A stretch of 64,000 bases of DNA from Galbula dea (GCA_013399015.1 VWZX01009988.1:266854-330853), one strand, 5' to 3'; shown: positions 34,320 through 46,325, counted from the stretch's first letter. Made by a program: numbers and translations. The notes: a model not told the origin generated them from the letters alone.

Positions 34320-34687
34320 GAAGACAAGAAGGCTTTGGGAAGATCTCCTAGCAGCCTTTCAGTACCTAAAGGGGGATTACAGGATAGAAGGGGAGAGACT
34401 TTTCAGCTGCTCAGATTGAAATAGGACAAGGGGGAATGGATATAAGCTGAAGGAGGGGAGATTTAGGCTGGAAATTAGAGGTTCTTCACCCAGAGGGTGG
34501 TGAGACACTGGAACAGGTTGCCCAGAGAGGTTGTGGCTGCCCCATCCCTGGCAGTGTCCAAGACCAGGTTGGATGTGACCCTGGGCAACCTGGTCTAGTG
34601 GGTGGCATCCCTGCCTATGGCAGGGGGTTGGAACTAGATGATCTTTAAGGTCCCTTCCAACCCAAACCAGGCTATGACTCTGTGATA
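34320..34687 (+). mobile_element. CR1 LINE fragment, group C, 3' end
   Basis: AGAAGGCTTTGGGAAGATCT, CAGCCTTTCAGTACCTAAAG, GGAGAGACTTTTCAGCTGCT, GGTGAGACACTGGAACAGGT, GGCAGGGGGTTGGAACTAGA, ending CTATGACTCTGTGATATC. Sister of the inverted copy at 30.2 kb. The antisense strand stays open for 127 codons, as often happens in this part of CR1; that frame is not a gene. Confidence 0.95.
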
Positions 34688-35294
34688 TCATTCCTGCTAT
34701 TTGGAGTTGATCTCCCCTTTTTCTAGCCATCTCAGGGACACAGCTCACACCTATAAGCATCCAGGAAGCTGACTTGTACTACAAGGTCAGGGGCTGCTGT
34801 GTAGAGCTGTGGTTCAGTTAAAGCCAATGCACACTCCTTTCATCCTCTTTTGTGACTTACTCCATGCATTTATTGCTGATGAAAAGGTCTCTCTTAACAA
34901 ACTTGGAATCAGCAAGCTTCTTCATTGTAAAATTCATCCTTATGTAAAGCCAAAGCACCAGAAATCCCCTGCACCACCCAAATCCTCTCAGCAAGTTCTC
35001 AGGCTGTGGCAGTATTTCAGCATTATTCAGCTTTGCACAGACCTCTCTGGAAAAAACAGGCAGATGTCTGTGTCTACCAGGAAGACCTGGGATCCTTACT
35101 GTGAACCCTGAAGCCCTCATTCCTTCATCTGAAGCACCCCTGCAGGTGCTTGAGAAGCTCTCTGGACAGACCATTGCACATCCCTGCTGTGCCTGATGGC
35201 AGCCTTGGAACAGATGATCCAGAGAGACAACTGTGCTCCATGGCCAGGCTGCTCTTGGCTGCTCAGAGGGATGACAGGTGTTCTGCACACCTCT
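34688..35294. other. Unique non-coding sequence
   Basis: Short spacer between two CR1 copies. The 100-codon frame at 34809-35111 (+) has no known domain. Confidence 0.4.
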
Positions 35295-36043
35295 CACAGA
35301 GTCATGGAACCATCTGCTTGAAAGACAAGATGATCAAGTCCAACCATTACTCCAGCACTGCCAGGTCACCACTAAACCATGTCCCTCAGCACCACATCTC
35401 CATGGCTTTGAAACCTGTCCAGAGATGGTGACTCCACCACTGCCCTAGGCAGCCTGGGCCAGTGTCCAATCACTCTTTCAGGCAAGAAATTGTTCATAAA
35501 GTCCAGCCCAAACCTCCTGTCTTACAGCTTGAGGCTGTTTCCTCTTGTCCTATCACTTGTTCCTTGTGAGAAGAGATCAACCACCTGGCTCCAGCCTCCT
35601 CTCAGGGAGCTGTTGAGAGTGAGAAGGTCTCTCCTCAGCCTCCTCTTCTCCAGGCTAACCAAGCCCACTTCCCTCAGCTGCTCCTCACAACCCCTGTGCT
35701 CTAGACCCTTCACCAGCCTCATTGCCTTTCTCTGCACACACTCCACCACCTCAATGTCCTTCTTGCAGTGAGGAGCCCACAGTTGACCCCAGGATTGGGG
35801 CTGTGGCCTCCCCAGTGCCCAGCCCAGGAGGACAATCCCTGCCCTAGTCTCATTGGCCACACTAGTGCTGATCCAAGCCAGGATGCTGTTGGCCTCCTTG
35901 GCCACCTGGGCACTCTGCTGCCTCCTCTTCAGCCACTGTTGACCAACATCCCTAGGTCATTTTCTGCTGGCCAGTTTCCAGCCACTCTGCTCCAGTGCCT
36001 GAAGCCCTGCAAGGGCTCCTTGTGACTCAAGTGCAGGACCTGC
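35295..36043 (-). mobile_element. CR1 LINE fragment, group A, ORF2 end and 3' end (minus)
   Basis: The minus frame at 35522-35905 reads AKEANSILAWISTSVANETR, AGIVLLGWALGRPQPQSWGQ, KGLEHRGCEEQLREVGLVSL, EKRRLRRDLLTLNSSLRGGW and QGTSDRTRGNSLKL, a clean stretch of ORF2. The 3' end (35295-35520) has a broken frame. The 3' terminus CACAGAGTCATGGAACC is degraded. The element extends upstream to the CACTTGGGTCACAACAACCC-type region, here partly lost. Confidence 0.95.
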
Positions 36044-37209
36044 AGTACCAGTTTTGCAGGTGGCAATTCACAGAGGTGACCAAAGAAGGAAAACATCAGC
36101 AACTCTTCTTTTTCCAACACTTGCTGTTTTAAAAGCTTATGCTTACCTTTCTGTTAGAGCATCCAAAGACTGAACCCACTGGGCAGCCCCAAGGAGGCTG
36201 GACTCCATCTCCTGTGGAACAGCCTCCTGACCACAGGCTGCTCCTTAGGAGCCAGACTAGAACTGCTCACAGCTGAGAGGCAATTTTAGCTATCTGCAGA
36301 GCACCAGGAGATGACAACATTTCTGAAGGCCTGTCTGGAGATGTGTCTGCAGAAGCAGAGGCACAGCACCCATCACCATCCTGCTGACTGGACAGTGCAG
36401 AGGTAACACCCCAAAGGTGCATTGCTGGGTACCCCTGAAGTACAACCCCTCCAGGCACAGACAGCACTTCTTTACTAATACAGCTGTCATGAATGCAGAC
36501 ATTTGTTACCCTGCAGCTTCCCTTTTTACCCCACTGTGCCCTGGTGCTGGAAGAAAGGGAACAGTTGAGCATTAAGTGTGTGTTCCAGTGCTGCCTTATA
36601 CAGCAGCAAAGTGATTAATTAAAATTTACAAGACTAATCCAAATGCCTAAACATGTTTCTTGGCTGCAGCTCCTGGAACCTGCTGCCAATAACAGCTCTT
36701 ACTAACTACAACCTCAGAGTCAACCTTTGGGAGCCATGAAGAGTCTCTCTGAACCAAGCTGGTTAGTAATGAGAGAAGAATGAAGAGACACAAGATTCTT
36801 CAGGGAAAAAGGAGCATGTGAGCACCCTGCTGTCTGGGGGTGTCTGGCTCTCATGGGGAGCAGCCCCATCTGAAGTCACACACCCTGGCCAAAGCTCAGT
36901 TTGGTTACTGGTGCTGTGGCAGTGAAAATGCCATGTAAAAGGGTGAAACAGCCAAGCTCACATCCAGCTCTGTGGCTCATGGGATGCTGAGCACCTCCAG
37001 CTAACGCTGGGCTGTGCCAAGCTCTTCACAAGGTCAGAGGCTGAATTATTCCCTGGGAGCATTTCTTCATGAAACTCCAGAGGACACAAACCCTGGCCCT
37101 GTTTCTTTCCCACTCCCCCCCAGAGCCACTCACAGAATATAATCCAATAACTTGATACTTTGGGTAACCTTTGAAAATAGAAAATTTAAATTTCCCAGAG
37201 GCAGTATTT
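36044..37209. other. Unique non-coding sequence
   Basis: 36600-36650 is A/T-rich (GATTAATTAAAATTTACAAG). A 101-codon minus frame (36267-36572) has no recognisable domain. No repeats. Confidence 0.4.
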
Positions 37210-37900
37210 AGAATCACAGAATCCTTTAGGTTGGAAAAGAGCTCTAAGATCATCAAGTCCAACCATCAATTCAACTCCACCATGGTCACTAAACTATGAC
37301 ACCAAGGGCCACACCTACATGTTTCTAAATCTCTCCAGGGATGGTGACTCCACCACTGCCCTGGGCAGCCTGGGCCAGGGCCTGAGAACCCTCTTGGGGA
37401 AGAAATTGTTCCTATGTCCAACCCAAAACTCCCCTGGAACAATTTGACCCCATTTCCTCTCATCCTGTTGCTTGTTCCTTGGGAGAAAAGATGAACCCCC
37501 ACCTCACTCCAGCCTCCTCTCAGGGAGCTGTTGAGAGTGAGAAGGTCTCCCCTGAGCCTCCTCTTCTCCAGGCTAAACAACCCCAGTTCCCTCAGCTGCT
37601 CCTCACAACACTTGTGCTCTAGACCCTTCACCAGCTTCATTGCCCTTCTCTGGACACACTCCAGCACCTCCATGTCCTTCTTGCAGTGAGGAGCCCACAG
37701 TTGACCCCAGGATTGGAGCTGTGGCCTCCCCAGTGTCCAGTCAAGGAGGACAATCCCTGCCCTAGTCTCATTGGCCACACTAGTGCTGACCCAAGCCAGG
37801 ATGCTGTTGGCCTTCTTGGCCACCTGGGCACTCTGCTGCCTCATCCTCAGGCACTGTTGACCAACATCCCCAGGTCCTTTTCCACTGGGCAGCTTTCCAG
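37210..37900 (-). mobile_element. CR1 LINE fragment, group A, ORF2 end and 3' end (minus)
   Basis: The minus frame at 37266-37844 (192 codons) is the longest open CR1 frame free of Ns. It shows RQQSAQVAKKANSILAWVST, SVANETRAGIVLLDWTLGRP, VLECVQRRAMKLVKGLEHKC, LGLFSLEKRRLRGDLLTLNS and QGTSNRMRGNGVKLFQGSFG. It is then frameshifted near LDIGTISS, where related copies read FRLDxRxxFF. The tail AGAATCACAGAATCCTTTAG is clean. It shares orientation and type with the copy 1.2 kb to the left. Confidence 0.96.
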
Positions 37901-40248
37901 ATGACTAGTCTTGAAACTAAATTAGAGTTGTTAAGTTCAAACTGGGTTTAAAAGTATTGATTCAACCAGGAAAAAAAGATTCAGGAGAATGTCAGAGTTG
38001 ACCATGGCAGGTTTGGAGAGGTGGAACCCAGCAGGGCCAGCCTGGCCCCTGGAAACTGGCTGAATAAATCAAATGACTGAGACAGGAGAGACTCTTTAAA
38101 GGTTGATCTCACTGTGTTATTCCCTTAACACATTCCTCTTCCAGTGTGTCAATGAACAGAAATCTTTGCTGAACTCATCTAGACTAGCTGCTAGAGCAAC
38201 TCCTTCTCTCTAATTATCATCACTAAATGATTTCAGTGTTTTGAAAGCACACTAGTTGCCTACTGGTAATGATTTCACTGCCATGAAGTAAACCTTGCAA
38301 CAGTGAATGAGAATCTTACTCATGGAAACACAGCTCATTTGTAACTTCATTTTAGACATCTAAATTAGTAAGGATCAACTCAGTCCTACTGGAATAATAA
38401 TTTTACCAGCAGAGTCAAAAAGCAAATGAAAAATAAAATGCCTTACCCTAAGGAAAAATACTTGTGCTGTCCAACCACTCTAAAGAATCCTCTCAGCTTC
38501 CCACTCCTGCTGGAAATCTGTCATGGCAGAAGTCCTGGGCTCAGGAAGATCTTTGCAGCTCCCATGAAAACTCACTCCATTTTGCCAAGTTACATACACA
38601 CCTGAAATTTGTCATCTGCACCTACTTGGGGTGACAGTCTCCAGTCCCTGTCTCTTCCACTGCAATCTGGGACACCAAATCCCCTGCTGCAGCCCACATA
38701 CCCTGCTCCTGGAGAGGCACAGCCACCCTGCCCTGCCTGCCAAAAATGCAACAGCCCCTTAAGAAAGGAGCTCTGGGCTACAGGAGCAACCTTTCACGTG
38801 CTCTAACCCTAGCTCTTCCAGCAACCCCACAATAATGCCATGATTTGCCATTGGCTATGATATTGAGCAATGTCTCCTATTGATCTCAAGAGCCAGGCAA
38901 ATATCATTCAAAGCTCATACAAATAAGATAGCACAGAAGTTGCATAAGATCAGTCCTGGCACAGCTGGGAGCAGACTCCAGGACTCTGATTAGATCTGGC
39001 AGATCTCCCCCAGTCAGACACATCCTGCTTATCCCAGCAGCCAAGTCTGCTTGGGTTTCCTCATGCTGCTGGACACAGCCTGGTTTCCACCAGGGGTCTG
39101 CCACCTGCTAAGGAGCTGCTGAAATCCACCTGGAGCTGTACACCCCCATAAACCTGTTCCCAAAAAGCCCAGCTCACAGAGAGGGGATGACTCTGGTGTG
39201 GCTGGTTCCTCACCAGCAGCAGCAAGGCAGCTTGCTCCCAGAAGTGGGAAGGTTCCTGCTCCTGCAGCCAGCACAGCTCTGCTTTCTCTGAAGAGCATCA
39301 GAACTGAGAGATCAGCTTTAATTAAAGAATGCTTATTTGTCAACTTGAGAAATGCCCAAACTACAGTGGGATCCACAAGTTTAGTTAGTTCCCTTGTTCC
39401 ATTTACAGACCTGCTGCCTCCTTCTGTTCCTGGATGGCCAGTGAGCAAGGTGAAGCATGCCAAGAAACCAAGTGACCTAGTGGCACCTGACATCAGGCAA
39501 GGCTGATCTATTATCTAGAATATCTTAATGTTTTTTTAATGTTGTTCTCACACAATTGCCCTGAAATTGTCAGATAATCTGATTCCAATGGGAATCCTCT
39601 CAGGCAATAGTTCCTTGTCCTTAAAAGCACCAAACCCAGGGGCTGCTCAGCAGAGAGGAATGCCAGGGACTGACAGAGGGGTGGATAAATGGTCCTCAGA
39701 CAAACTCAGGCTTTTCCCTCCTGGGCTGTTAACTCTTTAACAACACAGACTGACCAGTGCATTCATATCTAGTACAGCTACTAACTTAGCACACTCACTA
39801 ACTGCCTGGAGCTCAGATTTGGTCTGTAACCTCTGTACTTGGAAGCAGCCTATGTGCACAGGCACAGATACTGTGAGGTGACAGAGTGCATGAGATTGAG
39901 GCTACCTACTTGGGTGTCACCATTTGCAGCCTTTGTCTATCTCTAGCTTCCAGGTCATGCCTGATGTTACATGCATCTCTGTGTCTGAACTTATGGCAGT
40001 TTTCACTGCATTTCTGTGCAGTTTCTTGAAAGGAGAAAAGTAGTGATACCTAGGGTTGTGCACCTGAAGAGGAGAACCCTTAAGTGCCAACTAGAACAAG
40101 ATGGTGAATTAAAAGTAACCTGATAAATACTTGAGCAAGGAAACCTTAGAGAGGCAAAGCAGTACAGGGGCTGAACGTAACAGATGCATCCATCCCTAAC
40201 CAGTTAAGTCATTATCAGTCTGTGTTAATGTATAGTGTGGTTCCTAAA
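37901..40248. other. Unique non-coding sequence
   Basis: 38100-38470 is A/T-rich. No exon recognised; opposing frames at 39029-39493 (-, 154 codons) and 39198-39506 (+) overlap, so at most one is real and neither has a known domain. Confidence 0.4.
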
Positions 40249-40696
40249 TCCCAGAAGCCCAGCATGGTGAGGGTTGGAAGGGACCTTTGGGGATTATCCA
40301 GTCCAACCCCCCTGCTCCAGCAGGGTCACCCACAGCAGCTTGCCCAGGGTCACCTCCAGCTGCCTTGGCAATCTCTCCACACAAGGAGACTCCACAACCT
40401 CTCTGGGCAGCCTGGGCGAGGGCTCTGCACCCTCACAACAAACAAGTTTCTCCTCCTGCTCAGCTGGAACCTCCTGGCTTCCAGTTTGTGCCCAGTGCCC
40501 CTTGGCCTGGCCCTGGGCACCACTGAGCAGAGTCTGGCCCCCAGCCTCTTGCCCCCCTTGACAATTTAGCTCTTGCTCAGCATTGATCAGCTCCCCTCTG
40601 GGGCTGCTCTTCTCCAGGCTCAGCAGCCCCAGGGCTCTCAGCCTTTCCTCCTGCCAGGGATGCTCCAGTGCCCTCAGCCTCTTCCTAGTCCTTCAG
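40249..40696 (-). mobile_element. CR1 LINE fragment, group B, 3' end (minus)
   Basis: CCCAGCATGGTGAGGGTTGG, AAGGGACCTTTGGGGATTAT, CCCCCCTGCTCCAGCAGGGT, TTGGCAATCTCTCCACACAA, GGAGACTCCACAACCTCTCT, then CTTCTCCAGGCTCAGCAGCC. The layout matches the 57.6-kb copy in the same orientation and the 18.4-kb copy inverted. The antisense strand keeps long open frames (115 and 95 codons), a compositional side effect. Confidence 0.95.
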
Positions 40697-41560
40697 TTAT
40701 AATATGTTCACTTTCAGAAGTGCCTTTTCCCCGAGGACACTGAAGTGTTTTACACACACTAGCATCCTCTCCTCCTCTGTCCTGCCCCGTGTCAAATCTC
40801 ATCTTCCTCTGCTCTTACTGTGTTTTAGCTCCACACTCCCAACGTACCAATTTCACTTCACCACAATGACGATCTTCCTTGCCTTGGTGTTTAGAAGATC
40901 CCTCAAAACCCCAGCAAATCTTCCCCATTACTCCTTAACTGCCAGGAGAAAAACCCCAACAAAACCCCTCTGCCCTGAGCAGCCAGGGCAGGGATTTTGG
41001 CTGGTTCCTGCCCCCAGGGCAGCCGGGGGATGCTGTCTGCCCCCTCCCAGCCACCTACAGGTAGCGGTGTTATTGTTGGCATTTATCACTCCTTTACTAT
41101 TACAAGGGCATTGTGTCAGGAGAGCCATTTAAGCTCTATTATAACTCCTTTTGACTGACAGGCAGAGAGTAATGAGTGTCATTGCCTGAGGAAGGCCAGA
41201 CAAAAAGGAAGCTCTAAATAGACCTGTCAGGGAGATGCTAAAGAGACTAATACATCAACCAAATCGGTGCCCAATACACAAAAATCTTTTAATCTACCAG
41301 TCTTCCCATTTGAAATGTTTACCAAAGCCCAGCATCTAGAGAGCTGCAAAGGTAAAATGGGTTTTTTTCATTATAAAGAACTGTAATGACCCTTCTAAGT
41401 GTGTGCTTGGGTTTCTTGTTCATGAGAAGCAAGAAAAAGAGGAGGAGAAAAGCAGCAGCAAGCTGTCAGGGATACACATGCTGCAGTAGCTGACAAAAGA
41501 CAAGAGAATTTGGGTTAGTTCTCTTTCTTTTTTAATTAAAGAAGAAAAAGAGAAAGAATA
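40697..41560. other. Unique non-coding sequence
   Basis: 41060-41180 (TTATTGTTGGCATTTATCAC ... AGTAATGAGTGTCATTGCC) looks evenly composed and could be conserved regulatory DNA, but that is only an impression. The 142-codon frame 40704-41132 (+) has no domain. Confidence 0.4.
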
Positions 41561-41700
41561 GGAAAAGGAAATAAAGGAAAAGGAAATAAAGGAAAAGGAA
41601 AAGGAAAGGAAAGGAAAGGAAAGGAAAGGAAAGGAAAGGAAAGGAAAGGAAAGGAAAGGAAAGGAAAGGAAAGGAAAGGAAAGGAAAGGAAAGGAAAGGG
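41561..41700. repeat. (AAGGA)n pentanucleotide tract
   Basis: 41601-41700 is about 20 uninterrupted AAGGA units; 41561-41600 has degenerate GGAAAAGGAAATAAA versions. All purine on + and all pyrimidine on -. The antisense frames LSFPFLSFPFLSF are translation of the repeat, not proteins. Confidence 0.98.
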
Positions 41701-42983
41701 AGATAAAAAGCAGCTTTGGAATGCTAAGTTCACAAGTTGTTATGGGAAGCAGCAGCACAGATGATGCCCCAGAGGAGCACTGAAGAATGTCTATAGGATC
41801 TGGAGGGATAATCATAGAGCACAGCCCTCTGTAAAACACAGGGACTCCACCAAAATCCTATGGCAGTTTGTAACCTAAGACTGGCAGTGCACAGGCCCTG
41901 TGCCAGCACCAAGCCATAGCCCCTGCAACCCCTCAGACCAGAAGTATGTGGCTGTGGTGCTTGGGGCTGGGGCTCTGGCCCTTGCCCAGCCCTCCTGGGC
42001 CATCAGGGGAATATCTCTCCTTGCTTGATCATTTACTTAAACAACACAGCAATTTTTGTTCACATTACCTCACATTTTCCTGGACCTCTGAGCTCCTGAA
42101 GGACAGTACTGGGAGCAGAGGTGTGTGCTGGGGAGGGAGGAGGCATCTGTACCAGCATCCTGCTTGGAGATGCTGGCAGCGAGGAGGGCACAAGGGGCAG
42201 GGTTGACTTCTTTGGGAGGCAACTGAGGCCACCACCTCTGCAAAGGTGACACATGGACCTCTCCTTCCCAGCCTCCTTTTGCATGGGAGGAGAAAATAGC
42301 AAGTTTGGAGGAGGACTGACACCCTCTGGCCCCACTCCTGCAAACCCTGAGAGCGAAGAGTGCCTGGCTGTGCTTCCAAATTTGGGGTGGATGAGGCACT
42401 CTGCAGCTCTGCACATGCACAGGCACAGTCATGCTGCAGGAGTTAGCCAGGCTGAAAGTCTTCCTAGCACTGAGGTTGCTAAAGCCTGTGGCTTGTTTTC
42501 AAAAGGGGAAGATTACATTTATAAACACTGCCATGCAGGTTGTGGCTTTTCAAGGAGAGTTAGAACACAGGCAGCATGGAAGAGATCACACTACAGGAGT
42601 CACACCTAAAGCTAGGCCTTACACTGGATCTGTGGGTGATGGGTAAGTGTGGACAAGACTTGGGATTACAGCAATTAACCAAGGGTCTCCACCTCAGGTG
42701 GTGTTTGTAGAACATGTAACAGCACATCCTACAGGCCAGGAACATTCTCTAGTGACCATCACTGTCCCCAGGGCTTGGCTAAAGTACCACAGCAATGTAG
42801 CATCCTTGGGACAAGGTGATGTGGGAGCAGACCATGGCCATGGCACAGTGACCAGGAGCTTCTAGACCATAAGTGACACAGGCATGCACTGCAAAGAGCT
42901 TGGCCATGCCATGGAAGATGCAGGATCCCAGCCACAGCTCTGAGATGTTACTGAGCTCTGTAAGAAGCCCTCTGAGAAATGAC
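41701..42983. other. Unique non-coding sequence
   Basis: Several 86-120 codon frames overlap on both strands at 41.95-42.6 kb, the sign of a GC-richer stretch with few stops, not of a gene. No repeats recognised. Confidence 0.4.
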
Positions 42984-43076
42984 AGTCAGAGAACAGTTTG
43001 GGTTGGAAGAGACCTTTAAGATCACCAAATCCAACCATTAAGCCAGAACTGCCAACTCCTCCACTAAACCATGTCC
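42984..43076 (-). mobile_element. CR1 3'-end stub (minus)
   Basis: AGAGAACAGTTTGGGTTGGA, AGAGACCTTTAAGATCACCA, AATCCAACCATTAAGCCAGA, ACTGCCAACTCCTCCACTAA. It has the 'CCACTAAACCATGTCC' pattern of the group A-like tail. Confidence 0.88.
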
Positions 43077-43529
43077 ATACAGAATCATAGGTCCTGTGCT
43101 CAGACCAACCTGCCAAAATAGTCTCCATGCTTTGCAACTACAGCCTATGAGGCACCCCAAGGCCATGGCAAAATGCTTCAAGAGGAGTTCAGAGCAAAGT
43201 CAAAACAGAGCAGAGGACAGTCCCACGTCACTATAGCTTATTATTTGCTCAGCATTGATATCTATAAGATAAGAATTAGCTCAGCCACTGGGCTTGGTTT
43301 GCAGGTCTCTGTGGGGACTGAGGTCTAGAGATAAGAGCAAACCTCACCATGCTTCCCCTGGAGCTGCTTCTCACATTTGGAAGGGACTCCAGTAAAACTG
43401 TAAGGGACCTCTTGACCTGCCTTCCAAAAACCTCATTCAAATCATGCTTTGCTGAGCTGTTACAAACTCTGTACTGGTTTCTTGCAAGGTGGCTTGACAA
43501 CATGCTGGTCTGCCACCAACCAGGCAAAC
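43077..43529. other. Unique non-coding sequence
   Basis: No supported feature in this spacer between CR1 copies. Confidence 0.4.
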
Positions 43530-44560
43530 CACAGAGTCATGGAATATCCTGACTTGGAAAGGGACCCACAAGGATCACTGAGTCCCCAGAGTCACCCCAT
43601 GTGTCCAAGAGCATTGGCCAAGTGCTTCTTAAACTCCAGGAGAGTTGGTGCCATGACAGCCTCCCTGGGGAGCCTGTTCCAATGCTCCACCACTCTCTGG
43701 GTAAAGAAGCTCTTCCTAACATCCAGCCTGAATTTCCCCTGGCACAGCTTCATGCTGTTCCCCTGGGTCCTGCCACTGGTCACCAGAGAGAAGAGGTCAG
43801 CACCCACCCCTCCCTCTCTGCTGAGGAAGTTACAAACTGTGGTGAGGTCTCCCCTCAGCCTCCTCTTCTCCAGGCTGAACAGACCAAGTGCTTTCAGCCT
43901 TTCCTTGTAACTCTTTCCCTCCACACCCCTCACCATCTCTGTGGCCTCCTCTGAAATCTCTCTAACAACTTCATATCCTTCTTGCATTGTAGTGCCCCAA
44001 ACTGCACACAATACTCCAGGTGAGGCCACACCAGCACAGGGTACAGGAGACTATCACCTCCCTTGACCAGCTAGCAATGCAGTGCTTGATGCACCCCAGA
44101 ACTCTCTTGGCCCTTTTGGCTGCCAGGGCACACTCTGACTCATATTCAACTTATCATGGATCAAAATTCCCAGATCCCTCTCTGCAGGGCTGCTTTCCAG
44201 CCTCTCATTCCCCAGGCTGTANTTCAACTTATCATGGATCAAAATTCCCAGATCCCTCTCTGCAGGGCTGCTTTCCAGCCTCTCATTCCCCAGGCTGTAG
44301 GCTGAGTCAGGGTTGCCCCTTGCCAAGTGCAGAACCAGGCACTTGCTCTTGTCAAACTTCATGTGGTTTCTGACTGCCCAGTCCTCTGATCTATCCAGAT
44401 CTCTCTGCAGTGCCTCTCTGCCTTCATGGGACTCAACAGCACCTCCCAGCACAGACTTGCTTCTTAAACCTTCAAGTCCTTCATGAAGATATTAACCAGC
44501 AGTGGCCCTAAGCTGGGTCCCTGAACCAGCACTCCCTCATGCTTGCTTGGGCAGGGGCAG
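43530..44560 (-). mobile_element. CR1 LINE fragment with RT end and intact ORF2 C-terminus (minus)
   Basis: The longest minus copy. The frame 43592-44029 (145 codons) reads the conserved ORF2 end without a break: LFSLEKRRLRGDLTTVCNFL, FSLVTSGRTQGNSMKLCQGK, FRLDVRKSFFTQRVVEHWNR, LPREAVMAPTLLEF. Further upstream, KCLVLHLARGNP and GPSLGPLLVNIFMKDLKV (the VPQGSxLGPxLFN equivalent, mutated) mark the reverse transcriptase. The 3' end is the 'GGGACCCACAAGGATCACTG' type, as at 15.8 kb. A single N and a duplicated 77-mer interrupt it at 44222. The inner boundary is vague and may reach about 44640. Confidence 0.95.
44145..44299. repeat. Identical 77-bp repeats flanking a one-base gap
   Basis: 44145-44221 and 44223-44299 are identical, with one N between. 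No other copy in the window has this duplication. It looks like two contig ends that overlap by 77 bp and were joined without merging. Confidence 0.95.
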
Positions 44561-46325
44561 CCTGGAGGAAGCCACAAGACCAACCTGCTCTCCATGTTGC
44601 ACACCAGCAACGTGAGCCTAGCCAGGATATGCTCTCCAGATTCACACCTTTTACACTTGTATTTATAACTGAAGTGTGTGGCTTGCCACTCAGCCCCACT
44701 CCAGTGTTCACACCTTCCTTCCCCCTGCCCAGCCAAGCCCACCAGCTTGCACTCTTTTTCCAGCTGTCCTTTCAGCCTGTGCCAGGAGAGGGCTCTTGGT
44801 CTCCTTCCCCTTTGTAACCTTCAGCACACTAAAAGTTGTAGCTGCATCAAATGAACACAAAAGGAAATATTTCCTGCACCAAAAGCTTGCAGAGGCCACA
44901 TTAGGGAGCCTCATTACTTGCACTGAGGACAGAAGGTTCATTCGTGACTTCTTGGTTGGTTGGTTGGGTCTTTTGTCTGCACTCAAAGACCTTTCCTGGA
45001 GTTTAGGAGAAGCAGAGAACTGAGGGATTTAACACAGTACCTGCAGTTTGCATTGACCTAGTGATTTTCTGGAGCTTCTTGCCAAGTGTCTGGCTGTGTG
45101 CTCTTCCAGAAGGTAATAAAAAGCCTGCATCATGCTTTCCCTGCAAAACTACTCAATGGGGTTAGGAGGTTTGTTCTCAAGTTCATAATAGCTCCAAGTA
45201 AGAAGGATACACATTCCCAGTATTTACTTTGCTTTCCTCTTTGTCCAAGACACCAAGCTCTGCTCTGCCCTCCACCAGTAGAACCAGGCCTGCCCTAAAG
45301 CCTCCCACACCTCTTGCAGTCAGGAGCACTTTGGGTTGTTCTCTTTCCCACCTCCCTCTTCTCTCCTGAAGCTCTATCCCCACCCAGCCAACTCAGCCAA
45401 AGTGCCCCAGCCAGACCTCTCCATCACACCAGCACAAACTGTCTGACTCCTCACTCTACACTGCCCTTACACACATGCTCTCCACCACTTCTACTCCAGT
45501 CTTTCTGACAGACAGGGAGGGGAAAAATAAAGGTCCTTTCCAGATGGGACTCACAGATGTCATAAACAGTTCACATCCCTCCCATCTTTGACAAAAGCTT
45601 GAGGAAACTTGGCAGAGCTCAGGTATCATCACCTACAGATTATGGCCTGTGGACTAAGAACCATCCCAGACTGGGCTGTTTCCTCAAGTCATGTGAAGCT
45701 GTTGTGCTCACACTCATCCACCTGACCTGAAGCCCTCCACAGGGAGTTCTGTAGCTCATGCTTCAGGTCAGCCAGCTCTTCCCTGCTCTGTGATAGTTTT
45801 CTGACTTCTTGAGACATCTAAGCCAGCAAAGAAGGAGATGCTGTGCAGCAGGACAACCCTTGCTGCTCTGGCTGATGGTGAACTTGAACTGCTTTGCAGA
45901 CTTCTCTCCAAGCCAACTTGCCAAAACAAGTTCCTCAACAGACCTATCCTCACTGTCTAGGAAAACCAGCTCTATTCATGAACTGCAGCTCTTCCTCCTG
46001 CCTGAAATCCAAAGCTCCTGACAAGAGCCAGCAACTGTGTTATCTCTCAGAGATGTTATGCCATCAGCACTGCTCTGTCACAGCTCCAAGGGACTGTCTT
46101 GGACATGCTCCCTACACCAACGTTTCTCAGGATCTGGATCAACTCACTCCAAAGTCCACAGATCTGAGCTAAAAGGAAAGAAAATGATTGCTGGTTTGTT
46201 TGAAATCTGATGTTCAGGCATCTTCCCTACCAAAATTTGTTCTGTATAGCCATGGGTTCACCACAGCAGTTTGTTACCATGAACTTTGGACATGTTAGAT
46301 GTAAAAAGGATGATGTGGGAAAACC
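44561..46325. other. Unique non-coding sequence
   Basis: 44561-44640 may be the last, decayed part of the preceding CR1. The remainder has no recognised exon or repeat; a GGTTGGTTGGTTGGG run at 44953-44967 is a very short simple repeat. Confidence 0.4.

Noticed and set aside
40222..40569. Open frames on the antisense strand of CR1 copies (also at 30.3, 34.4, 57.5 kb)
   Set aside because: Similar frames recur in every copy of the same type because of CR1 composition; they are not conserved genes.
41420..41839. Minus-strand frames rich in LSFPF repeats
   Set aside because: Direct translation of the AAGGA pentamer.
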